A stretch of DNA of 6,105 bases from an uncultured Lachnospiraceae bacterium (GCA_934432595.1 CAKRYR010000041.1:1-6105), one strand, 5' to 3'; shown: positions 1 to 6,061, counted from the first letter of the stretch. The notes: generated by a model from the letters alone, not told the origin. Made by a program: numbers and translations.

Positions 1-27
1 TTCATAAATTTTTATTTATTAAAGAGA

Positions 28-63
28 AAAGCAGGTCTAGGATGGCAATCCTAGACCTGCTTT
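28..63. terminator. Perfect 16-bp hairpin, possibly a bidirectional terminator
   Basis: The arms at 28-43 and 48-63 are exact reverse complements with a 4-base GGCA loop; the core 13 bp (31-43 with 48-60) is GC-rich. On the + strand the tail is TTTGTCT, a weak U-tract. On the - strand the tail reads TTTTCTCTTT, which is better. It may end a transcript entering from outside the window on either strand. No gene visible here owns it. The structure is seen directly; the terminator role is inferred. Confidence 0.6.
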
Positions 64-75
64 GTCTACAGTCTG

Positions 76-106
76 AAAGGGGTGCTTCGCACCCCTTTGT
101 TTTTTT
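76..106 (+). terminator. Strong intrinsic terminator
   Basis: A 10-bp perfect stem (76-85 with 89-98, core GGGGTGC/GCACCCC) closes on a 3-base TTC loop. After a single G it is followed by seven T residues (100-106). This is the classic form of a Rho-independent terminator on the + strand. It would stop transcription from upstream of the window and insulate the toxin-antitoxin promoter at 231-259. Confidence 0.85.
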
Positions 107-107
107 A

Positions 108-137
108 TTTAATAAGAAATTGCGTCGCATTTCTTAT
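108..137. repeat. Palindromic hairpin, copy A of a possible dispersed repeat
   Basis: A 9-bp perfect inverted repeat (112-120 with 129-137, ATAAGAAAT/ATTTCTTAT) encloses the loop TGCGTCGC. The left arm region 108-121 matches 922-935 at 13 of 14 positions, and both hairpins come directly after a terminator-like hairpin. There is no U-tract, so this is not itself a terminator. I interpret it as a small dispersed palindromic repeat; two copies in one window is thin evidence. Confidence 0.4.
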
Positions 138-200
138 GTCTTAGTGTATATTTTTATTGAAAAAAAATATCATAATAAGAATAGAAATACAAGATACTAT

Positions 201-232
201 AAAATATTGATTAAAATTTTAATTAAAATATT
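201..232. promoter_or_regulatory. AT-rich palindrome between direct repeats, possible operator
   Basis: The 14-base perfect palindrome at 210-223 (core TTAAAATTTTAA) lies between two copies of the 8-mer AAAATATT (201-208 and 225-232). The second copy runs into the -35 box of the antitoxin promoter. Phd/YefM antitoxins usually repress their own promoters at palindromic sites, so this is a plausible position. The base composition is so AT-rich that chance symmetry cannot be excluded. Confidence 0.3.
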
Positions 233-259
233 GCATATTATTATGATGTGAGATATAAT
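231..259 (+). promoter_or_regulatory. Sigma-A type promoter of the antitoxin gene
   Basis: The -35 box TTGCAT (231-236) and a consensus -10 box TATAAT (254-259) are separated by the ideal 17 bases. The -10 box lies 20 bases before the start codon, so the untranslated leader would be very short, with room for the AAGGAG ribosome binding site at 266-271. This is the clearest promoter in the window. Confidence 0.7.
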
Positions 260-279
260 ATATTTAAGGAGTTGATAAT

Positions 280-636
280 ATGAGTATGGAATTTGCTGAG
301 TTTACAGAAAAATTAGTTCCAATTTCAGATTTTAGTCAAGGAAAAGCAGGAAAGATTTTTTCAGATGTTGCTGAGAATGATCATGAATATATTGTGTTAA
401 AGAATAATCAACCAACTGCAGTTGTGGTATCTGTAAAAGAGTATAGAAAGACACAAGAGCTTGTTCATAAGTTTGAAAAATTAATGGAAACGATAGAGAA
501 TTATAGACTACTATCACTTGCTAATAATAGATCCAGCAGAAAAAAAATGTCTTTAGAAGAATTAGTTAAGGAAGAAGATTTTGATATGGAAGAATTAGAA
601 GCCTTAGCGGAGAAGATAAAAATGGAAATAATCTAA
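280..636 (+). CDS. Phd/YefM-family antitoxin (type II toxin-antitoxin)
   Basis: The protein has 118 residues. Residues 14-56 show the Phd/YefM DNA-binding fold: PISDFSQGKAGKIF, then the strand pair EYIVLKNNQPTAVVVS and VKEYRK. A helix around residues 60-80 (LMETIENYRLL) and an acidic tail from about 90 fit the toxin-binding region. Family members neutralise a RelE/YoeB-type RNase and repress their own operon. The start at 280 has AAGGAG 8 bases upstream; the Met at 286 is less well spaced. Many family members are 80-95 residues, so this is a longer form. The cognate toxin downstream is broken, so the antitoxin is probably an orphan, perhaps kept as a repressor or to counter related toxins. 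The final residues IKMEII may come from the deletion junction rather than the original tail. Confidence 0.85.
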   Translation: MSMEFAEFTEKLVPISDFSQGKAGKIFSDVAENDHEYIVLKNNQPTAVVVSVKEYRKTQELVHKFEKLMETIENYRLLSLANNRSSRKKMSLEELVKEEDFDMEELEALAEKIKMEII

Positions 637-857
637 CAGGTTTTTTTAAGATAAAGTATAAATCTATTGGTATTCGTGTAGTATATACATTAGTTTTGGA
701 AGAAAAGGTTATGAATATAATAGTTATTTCTGAAAGAGATGATGACTATTGTTATAAACTAGCACATAGTTTGTATGAAAAATATGGAGACAAAGTATTC
801 TCAAAAACATTTAATGATTTTATAGCATTTATTACGAATGATGGAACAATATTATAG
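621..857 (+). pseudogene. RelE-family toxin remnant lacking its N-terminus
   Basis: In the frame -1 to the antitoxin, 621-857 encodes about 78 residues beginning NGNNLTGFFKIKYKSIGIRV, followed by VVYT and later IIVISERDDDYCYKLA. This matches the C-terminal half of RelE-type mRNA interferases. The residues equivalent to E. coli RelE Lys52 and Lys54 (KIK), Arg61 (GIR) and Arg81 (SER) are present. The N-terminal helices, roughly the first 35-50 residues of a normal toxin, and any start codon are missing. The frame closes at a TGA at 582-584 inside the antitoxin gene. The only in-frame ATG, at 711, falls after most catalytic residues and has no properly spaced ribosome binding site. A tail of about 25 residues extends beyond the usual RelE end. 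I infer a deletion that joined the antitoxin 3' end to the middle of the toxin gene. Confidence 0.75.
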
Positions 858-875
858 TAAACAGCATTAATGAAC

Positions 876-917
876 AAGGAATTTCGATTAAAATTATTTA
901 GGTCGGAATTCCTTTTT
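876..917 (+). terminator. Terminator-like hairpin after the toxin remnant
   Basis: Arms 876-887 and 903-914 pair over 12 bp with one G-U pair (AAGGAATTTCGA with TCGGAATTCCTT), around a 15-base AT-rich loop. T residues run from 913 to 917. The position, 19 bases after the remnant's stop codon, suits the end of the toxin-antitoxin transcript. The stem is AT-rich and the T-run short, so efficiency may be moderate. Confidence 0.55.
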
Positions 918-921
918 ATTC

Positions 922-957
922 TTTAATAGGAAATTCCTTCGGAAATTCCCTATTAAA
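922..957. repeat. Imperfect palindromic hairpin, copy B of a possible dispersed repeat
   Basis: The outer stem 922-930 with 949-957 (TTTAATAGG/CCTATTAAA) is perfect. Inside it, one mismatch (931/948) and one bulged base (945) interrupt a second 6-bp stem (932-937 with 941-947) closing on the loop TTC. There is no U-tract after it. The left arm matches copy A (108-121) at 13 of 14 bases. GGAATTCC-like elements recur at 905-912, 929-937 and 941-949. I infer a mobile or amplified small palindrome rather than a gene-specific signal. Confidence 0.45.
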
Positions 958-977
958 GCGACTCTTTGTTCCAATTA

Positions 978-1016
978 TATAAATTCAGATATCCATAAGT
1001 GATTCATGAATTTATA
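978..1016. repeat. Inverted repeat upstream of rsmF
   Basis: TATAAATTCA (978-987) and TGAATTTATA (1007-1016) are exact 10-bp reverse complements separated by 19 bases. The structure is AT-rich with no T-run after it. It could be a weak stem-loop or a regulator site, or chance. The rest of the 255-base gap 858-1112 holds the two hairpins before it and the candidate promoter after it, and I see no gene in it. Confidence 0.3.
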
Positions 1017-1041
1017 GTAAATTAATAAATTATCTATAGCA

Positions 1042-1070
1042 AATTTATCTAATATAGTGTACTATATAAT
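1042..1070 (+). promoter_or_regulatory. Candidate promoter of the rsmF-rsuA operon with an overlapping dyad
   Basis: A consensus -10 box TATAAT lies at 1065-1070. At 17-base spacing the -35 position (1042-1047) reads AATTTA, a poor match, so activity would rest on the -10 or on an activator. A 16-base dyad, ATATAGT-GT-ACTATAT (1052-1067), overlaps the -10 box, which is where a repressor would sit. The hexamer TATAGT at 1053-1058 is an alternative -10. The dyad is seen directly; the promoter and operator roles are inferred. Confidence 0.35.
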
Positions 1071-1112
1071 CTATATGCGTTATTAGAACAGAAAAAAGGA
1101 GTTTAATATAGA

Positions 1113-2651
1113 ATGTTACCAGAGAAGTTTAAGATGAAGATAGAGCAGATGCTTAAAGGAGAAGCAGATGATTTTTTTGAAAGTTATAATGAAGAGCATT
1201 ATGCAGGTTTAAGGGTGAATACACTTAAGGTTACGCCTGATGAGTTACAGAAAATTGCACCATGTAAGTTAGAACAAATCCCTTGGACTGAGAAGGGTTT
1301 TTATTATGATAAGGAAGAAAAGCCGGCTAAGCATCCATATTATTATGCAGGATTATATTATATTCAGGAACCAAGTGCTATGGTACCAGCAGCTATGCTT
1401 CCTATAGAGGAGGGAGATAGGGTTCTTGATTTGTGTGCAGCACCAGGAGGAAAGAGTACGGAACTTGGGGCTAAGCTTAATAGGACTGGTATGTTAGTGT
1501 CTAATGATATAAGTGCATCAAGGGCTAAGGCCTTGTTGAAAAACATTGAGATAAACGGTATACCAAATGCGCTTATTGTAAATGAGGCACCACATAAGTT
1601 GGCTGAGAATTTTCCTGAGTTTTTTGATAAAATTTTGGTAGATGCACCTTGTTCAGGTGAGGGTATGTTTCGTAAGGAACCTGCTATTATTAAGAATTGG
1701 GAGCAATATGGTGTGGGTTATTATAGTAAATTGCAGAGAGAAATCTTACCAAGTGCTATTAAAATGCTTAAGCCAGGTGGATATATGGTTTATTCAACTT
1801 GTACATTTTCAACTTTAGAAGATGAAGGAAGTCTTAAGTTTATTTTGGATAATTTCCCAGAGATGTCTGTGGTTAAGATGGATTATGATTTTGGTGATCA
1901 TGGACATCCAGAATGGATGGAGTATGAAGAAAAATTAATAAATGAGAATAGGTCTGATTTAGATATTGAAAAGAAATTAGAAGCAAAAGAAGATAAAGAA
2001 TACTTAGATTGTTCTAAGTACGATCAGATAAAAAATGCAGCTAGACTTTGGCCACATAAATTACATGGAGAGGGACATTTTGTTGCATTATTGAGAAAAA
2101 ATCATATGGTTTGTAAAGAAGGCGTATGTATGTTGAATACATCTGCTGATACTTTTAGTAGTAAAGGCAGAAAGAGAATAGTGCAACAGAGTCAAATAAA
2201 AAATAGTAAGAAGGTTGATTTGCCAGAGGAATTCTTAAATTTTATAAAAGATATAAATATAGATTATGACTATTCAAGATTTATTATTAACAAAGGTAGA
2301 ATATATTATACACCAGATAAAGATATGAATCTTAGGGGACTTAGAATATTAAGAAATGGGTTACTTATGGGTGAAATTAAGAAGAATAGATTTGAACCAA
2401 GCCAAGCGTTAGCTTCGTCTTTAAGTAAAGAAATTTATTCTAATTATGTTGATTTGAATATTGATGAGCCTGAAGTAATTAAGTATCTTAAAGGTGAAAC
2501 TATAGAATTAAGTGAGAAACAACAAGCACGTAATTCACATTTAAAAAATGGTTGGGGGCTTGTATGTGTAGATGGATATTCACTTGGGTTTGCGAAGGTT
2601 ATCGGCACAACTCTTAAGAATAAATATCTTCCAGGTTGGAGATGGATGTAA
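1113..2651 (+). CDS. rsmF: RsmF-like 16S rRNA (cytosine-5) methyltransferase, NSUN/RsmB-RsmF family
   Basis: This SAM-dependent enzyme makes 5-methylcytosine in rRNA; E. coli RsmF acts at C1407 of 16S rRNA. The order of parts in 512 residues is an N-terminal RNA-contacting region (1-85), the Rossmann core, and a C-terminal RsmF/PUA-like region (from about 370, ending WGLVCVDGYSLGFAKVIG and PGWRWM). SAM motif I is DLCAAPGGKST (106-116) and the acidic motif II residue is Asp131. The two family cysteines are Cys180 in DAPCSGEGMF and the nucleophile Cys230 in VYSTCTFS. RLWPHKLHGEGHF (311-323) is also typical. A Lys/Glu-rich stretch at about 269-302 looks like an insertion. AAAGGAG at 1095-1101 sits 11 bases before the ATG. 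The stop is 3 bases before rsuA. The exact target base cannot be read from the sequence, but family membership is very secure. Confidence 0.92.
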   Translation: MLPEKFKMKIEQMLKGEADDFFESYNEEHYAGLRVNTLKVTPDELQKIAPCKLEQIPWTEKGFYYDKEEKPAKHPYYYAGLYYIQEPSAMVPAAMLPIEEGDRVLDLCAAPGGKSTELGAKLNRTGMLVSNDISASRAKALLKNIEINGIPNALIVNEAPHKLAENFPEFFDKILVDAPCSGEGMFRKEPAIIKNWEQYGVGYYSKLQREILPSAIKMLKPGGYMVYSTCTFSTLEDEGSLKFILDNFPEMSVVKMDYDFGDHGHPEWMEYEEKLINENRSDLDIEKKLEAKEDKEYLDCSKYDQIKNAARLWPHKLHGEGHFVALLRKNHMVCKEGVCMLNTSADTFSSKGRKRIVQQSQIKNSKKVDLPEEFLNFIKDINIDYDYSRFIINKGRIYYTPDKDMNLRGLRILRNGLLMGEIKKNRFEPSQALASSLSKEIYSNYVDLNIDEPEVIKYLKGETIELSEKQQARNSHLKNGWGLVCVDGYSLGFAKVIGTTLKNKYLPGWRWM

Positions 2652-2654
2652 TCA

Positions 2655-3380
2655 ATGAGTAAACAGGTTAGGTTAGATAAATATTTAGCAGATATGAATG
2701 TAGGTACACGTAGTGAAGTTAAAACTTTAATAAAGAAAAAACGTGTAAAAGTAAATGGAGCTATTGTTAATAAAGAGAATATAAAAATAGATATGGAAAA
2801 TGATGAAGTTATGCTAAATGATAGTATAATAAAATATGTTGAGTATGAATATTATATGTTAAATAAACCGGCAGGTGTTGTAAGTGCAACAGAGGATAGT
2901 AAAGACAGAACTGTGGTTGATTTGATAAAGGAAAATACAAAGGAGCTATTTCCGGTAGGACGACTTGATAAGGATACTGAAGGATTATTGATTTTAACTA
3001 ATGATGGACAGTTAGCACATAATTTACTTTCTCCTAAGAAACATGTTGATAAAAAATATTATGCTAGAATAAAAGGTGTAGTAGATATAGAATATATAGA
3101 ACAATTTTCAAAGGGATTGAATATTAATGATGAGTATGTTACAAAGCCAGCATTATTAGAGATAATTAGTGTTGATAAGGAAAATAATCAGAGTGAGATA
3201 TATGTTACTATAACAGAAGGAAAATATCATCAAGTTAAGCGAATGTTTAAGGCTGTAGGAATGGAAGTTGTATATCTAAAAAGAGTTTCTATGGGAAGGA
3301 TTATTTTAGACGAAAGATTAGAATTAGGAGAATATAGATTGCTAAGTGATGAGGAAGTTAGGTTATTAAAGAATAAATAA
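2655..3380 (+). CDS. rsuA: RsuA-family rRNA pseudouridine synthase
   Basis: The enzyme converts a specific uridine in rRNA to pseudouridine; E. coli RsuA acts at U516 of 16S rRNA. The 241 residues start with an S4 RNA-binding domain (about 5-50, RLDKYLADMNVGTRSEVKTL). The catalytic domain has NKPAGVVSA (70-78), GRLDKDTEGLLILTNDG (102-118) with catalytic Asp105, and GKYHQVKRMF (189-198). The length fits RsuA better than the longer RluB and RluF, but the target could differ. The gene begins 3 bases after the rsmF stop. Only a weak GGAG (2638-2641), 13 bases upstream, is available, so translation is probably coupled to rsmF. No terminator follows. The pairing of a methyltransferase and a pseudouridine synthase suggests shared control of ribosome maturation. 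Confidence 0.9.
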   Translation: MSKQVRLDKYLADMNVGTRSEVKTLIKKKRVKVNGAIVNKENIKIDMENDEVMLNDSIIKYVEYEYYMLNKPAGVVSATEDSKDRTVVDLIKENTKELFPVGRLDKDTEGLLILTNDGQLAHNLLSPKKHVDKKYYARIKGVVDIEYIEQFSKGLNINDEYVTKPALLEIISVDKENNQSEIYVTITEGKYHQVKRMFKAVGMEVVYLKRVSMGRIILDERLELGEYRLLSDEEVRLLKNK

Positions 3381-3478
3381 AGATGTTTATTGTTTAATAA
3401 AAATGTGTGTAAAAGTAAGAGGTTACTAGAGACATAGATTATACAAATTGATGTATTTGGAAGATAGGTGATATACAA

Positions 3479-4129
3479 ATGTTTAAGGATATTGAAGCGG
3501 TAATATTTGATTTGGATGGAACGTTAATAGATTCAATGTGGGTGTGGGAAAAAATAGATGAAGAATATCTTGATAGATTTAATAAAGAAAAGCCAGATGA
3601 TTTAAGTGTTATGATAGAAGGAAGAAGTTTTAGAGAAACAGCAGAATTATTCAATAGCAAATTCCAGTTACCTAGGTCCATAGAAGAAATAGAAGAAGAT
3701 TGGAATAACATGGCTTGGGATAAATATAAATCAGAGGTAACATTAAAAAAAGGTGCTATGAAGTTACTTCAAACATTAAAGGAAAAGAAGATAAAGATGG
3801 GAATAGCTACAAGTAACTCTAGAAAGTTAGTTGAATTAGTTACGAAGGCTAATGGAATTAGTGGTTTCTTTGATTATGTTTGTACTGCAACTGAAGTTCA
3901 GAGAGGAAAACCTGAACCGGACATTTATTTGCGCGTGGCTAAAGGTCTTAATAAGGCTCCTAAGAAGTGTCTTGTATTTGAAGATGTAATAAACGGAATT
4001 ATAGCAGGAAAACGTGCTAACATGAAAGTCTGTGCTGTATATGATGAAGCAACTAAAGACACCACTAACCAAAAAATTGAAGTAGCTGATTATTATGTAG
4101 AAAACTTCACTGATATAGTCTGGGAATAG
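3479..4129 (+). CDS. HAD-superfamily hydrolase, beta-phosphoglucomutase-like phosphatase
   Basis: The 216-residue protein carries all four HAD motifs. Motif I is DLDGT with nucleophile Asp11 and acid/base Asp13, motif II is the Thr in GIATSNS (Thr111), motif III is Lys144 in GKPEPDIY, and motif IV is FEDVING with Glu168 and Asp169. A helical cap inserted after motif I (about 16-88) puts it in subfamily IA, with the beta-phosphoglucomutase-like and phosphoglycolate phosphatase-like enzymes. It is likely a soluble cytoplasmic phosphatase acting on a small sugar phosphate or nucleotide; the substrate cannot be told from the motifs. AGGTGA at 3466-3471 lies 7 bases before the ATG. It follows rsuA after 98 bases with no terminator, so it may be read from the same transcript, but I see no convincing internal promoter. 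Confidence 0.88.
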   Translation: MFKDIEAVIFDLDGTLIDSMWVWEKIDEEYLDRFNKEKPDDLSVMIEGRSFRETAELFNSKFQLPRSIEEIEEDWNNMAWDKYKSEVTLKKGAMKLLQTLKEKKIKMGIATSNSRKLVELVTKANGISGFFDYVCTATEVQRGKPEPDIYLRVAKGLNKAPKKCLVFEDVINGIIAGKRANMKVCAVYDEATKDTTNQKIEVADYYVENFTDIVWE

Positions 4130-4180
4130 TAAGATTTTTATGTTTAAATTGTAGCAGACAGATTATCATTTTAAAAATCG

Positions 4181-4240
4181 TCCCTAGAAAACAAAAGAAG
4201 TCCCTAGAGAACAAAAGAATTCCCTAAAAAAAGAAAGGAT
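4181..4240 (+). repeat. Three 20-base tandem repeats in the ygiQ leader
   Basis: Units at 4181-4200, 4201-4220 and 4221-4240 all begin TCCCTA and continue with an A-rich stretch. Units 1 and 2 agree at 18 of 20 positions, and units 2 and 3 at 15 of 20. The third unit has drifted to contain AAAGGAT, which serves as the ribosome binding site of ygiQ. The 20-base period is not a multiple of three, and stops occur, so the array is not coding. There are no spacers between units, so it is not a CRISPR. Confidence 0.85.
4234..4240 (+). promoter_or_regulatory. ygiQ: Ribosome binding site that decides the ygiQ start
   Basis: AAAGGAT lies at 4234-4240, in the third tandem repeat. Its GGA core ends 8 bases before the ATG at 4248, which is ideal. 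The earlier in-frame ATG at 4239-4241 overlaps this site and could not use it. This favours 4248 as the true start. Confidence 0.7.
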
Positions 4241-4247
4241 GTTAGAA

Positions 4248-6047
4248 ATGATAAAGGACTACCTTCCTATTTGTAAGGAGGATATGGATAGAAGAGGTTG
4301 GAGTGAAGTAGATTTTGTGTATGTGATAGGTGATGCATATGTAGATCATCCTTCATTTGGACCTGCAATCATAAGTAGAGTGCTAGAAGATAATGGATAT
4401 AAAGTAGGAATAATATCGCAACCAGATTGGAAGGATGAGAAAAGTATCCAAGTATTAGGTAAGCCAAGATTAGGATTTTTAGTATCGGCAGGGAATATGG
4501 ATACAATGGTAAATCATTATACAGTTTCGAAGAAAAAAAGACATTCTGATGCTTATACTCCAGGTGGCGAGATAGGTAAAAGACCAGACAGAGCGACAAT
4601 AGTATATTGTAATCTTATACGAAAAGTATATAAAAAGATGCCTATAATTATAGGTGGAATAGAAGCAAGTTTAAGAAGAATGGGACACTATGATTATTGG
4701 AGTGATAGTGTAAAAAGATCCATTTTATTAGATTCACAAGCTGATATTATATCATATGGTATGGGTGAGCATTCAATAGTAGAGATAGCTGATGCTCTTA
4801 ATAGTGGAATTGATGTTAAAGACATTACATTTGTTAAAGGAACAGTCTACAAAGTTCGTGATTTAGAAAGTGTATATGATTATATAAGATTGCCTGAGTT
4901 TAATGAAATATTAGATAGTAAAGAAAAATTTGCAGAAAGCTTTAATATACAATATGAGAATACAGATGCATTTTCGGGTAAATGCTTGGTTGAAAAGTAC
5001 AAGGATACAGAATATGTAGTTCAAAACTCACCAGCATTACCACTTACAACAGAAGAAATGGATCATATATATGATTTACCATATATGAGAAATTATCATC
5101 CATCATATGAAACAAAGGGTGGAATACCAGCAGTAAATGAACTTAGAATGAGCATAACAAGTTGTAGAGGATGTTTTGGAGGATGTAGTTTCTGTGCTTT
5201 AACATTCCATCAAGGTCGTATAGTTCAAGTTAGAAGTCATGAGTCTATATTAAAAGAGGCAGAGATTATAACCAAGCAGCCTGATTTTAAAGGATATATT
5301 CACGATGTTGGTGGACCAACAGCTAACTTTAGAAGACCAGCCTGTGATAAGCAAATGACACATGGTGCATGTAAGAAAAAGCAATGTTTATTTCCAGGAC
5401 CTTGTAAAAATATGAAGATAGACCATAGTGATTATATAAGTTTATTGCGTAAGTTAAGAGCATTACCTAAGGTAAAGAAAGTATTTATCAAATCAGGTAT
5501 TAGATTTGATTATCTTATAAATGATAAGGATGATACTTTTATTCGCGAATTATGCAAATACCATGTAAGTGGACAACTAAAAGTTGCACCAGAGCATATC
5601 AGTGATGAAGTTTTATCTGTTATGGGCAAACCAGAAGTTAGTGTATATAATCGTTTTATCAGAAAATATAAAGCAATTAATGAAAAAAATAATATGAAGC
5701 AATATGTAGTACCATATCTTATGTCCTCTCATCCAGGTTCAACTATGAAGGAAGCAGTTGAACTTGCAGAGTATGTTAGAGATATGGGATATATGCCTGA
5801 GCAAGTGCAGGATTTTTATCCAACACCTGCAACTATATCAACGTGTATATATTATACTGGAATTGATCCACGTACTATGAAACATGTGTATGTTCCAAAA
5901 AGTCCTCATGAGAAAGCTATGCAGAGAGCATTAATTCAATATCGAAATCCGAAAAATTATGATTTGGTTAAGGAGGCTTTGATAAAAGCTCACAGGGAAG
6001 ATTTAATAGGTAACGGACCTAAGTGTCTTATTGATAGTGTAAAGTAG
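4248..6047 (+). CDS. ygiQ: YgiQ-family radical SAM protein (UPF0313)
   Basis: From the start at 4248 the protein has 599 residues and begins MIKDYLPICKEDMDRRGW, as expected for the family. A longer start at 4239 would add three residues but destroys the ribosome binding site. The N-terminal region (about 1-280) includes FVYVIGDAYVDHPSFG and the GGIEASLRRMGHYDYWSDSV block that marks YgiQ. The radical SAM cluster motif CX3CX2C is CFGGCSFC, with Cys309, Cys313 and Cys316. A second cysteine group follows at 366, 375, 380 and 386 (PACDKQMTHGACKKKQC, then FPGPC) and is a family signature that might bind a further metal or cluster. KVAPEHIS and DFYPTPATISTC are also typical. E. coli YgiQ is over 700 residues, so the C-terminal end is shorter here. 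No reaction has been established for the family as far as I know. Its neighbourhood with rRNA-modifying enzymes is only suggestive. Confidence 0.93.
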   Translation: MIKDYLPICKEDMDRRGWSEVDFVYVIGDAYVDHPSFGPAIISRVLEDNGYKVGIISQPDWKDEKSIQVLGKPRLGFLVSAGNMDTMVNHYTVSKKKRHSDAYTPGGEIGKRPDRATIVYCNLIRKVYKKMPIIIGGIEASLRRMGHYDYWSDSVKRSILLDSQADIISYGMGEHSIVEIADALNSGIDVKDITFVKGTVYKVRDLESVYDYIRLPEFNEILDSKEKFAESFNIQYENTDAFSGKCLVEKYKDTEYVVQNSPALPLTTEEMDHIYDLPYMRNYHPSYETKGGIPAVNELRMSITSCRGCFGGCSFCALTFHQGRIVQVRSHESILKEAEIITKQPDFKGYIHDVGGPTANFRRPACDKQMTHGACKKKQCLFPGPCKNMKIDHSDYISLLRKLRALPKVKKVFIKSGIRFDYLINDKDDTFIRELCKYHVSGQLKVAPEHISDEVLSVMGKPEVSVYNRFIRKYKAINEKNNMKQYVVPYLMSSHPGSTMKEAVELAEYVRDMGYMPEQVQDFYPTPATISTCIYYTGIDPRTMKHVYVPKSPHEKAMQRALIQYRNPKNYDLVKEALIKAHREDLIGNGPKCLIDSVK

Positions 6048-6061
6048 TTTATGAAAACTTT

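Noticed and set aside
42..251. Open frame of 69 residues on the + strand starting inside the first hairpin
   Set aside because: It runs through two hairpins, a terminator and AT-rich non-coding DNA, has no ribosome binding site, and ends in a low-complexity Lys/Ile tail overlapping the antitoxin promoter.
711..857. Small independent gene starting at the ATG at 711
   Set aside because: It lies inside the RelE-like frame, the purine-rich AAAAGG ends only 2 bases before the ATG, and the encoded piece is just the end of the toxin fold.
1364..1546. Minus-strand open frame inside rsmF
   Set aside because: It is the antisense of the conserved SAM-binding region and has no independent coding signal.
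3381..3478. Promoter in front of the HAD gene
   Set aside because: Several T/A-rich hexamers occur, but no -35 and -10 pair at 16-18 base spacing was convincing.
3230..3711. Two overlapping minus-strand open frames (82 and 90 residues) around the rsuA-HAD junction
   Set aside because: They are antisense to well-supported genes, have Ser/Leu/Asn-rich composition typical of antisense frames in AT-rich DNA, and show no family motif.
4133..4179. Terminator after the HAD gene from the inverted repeat GATTTTTA / TAAAAATC
   Set aside because: The 8-bp stem has only one G-C pair, the loop is 31 bases, and no T-run follows.
4181..4240. CRISPR array
   Set aside because: The 20-base units are directly adjacent with no unique spacers, and there is no cas gene.
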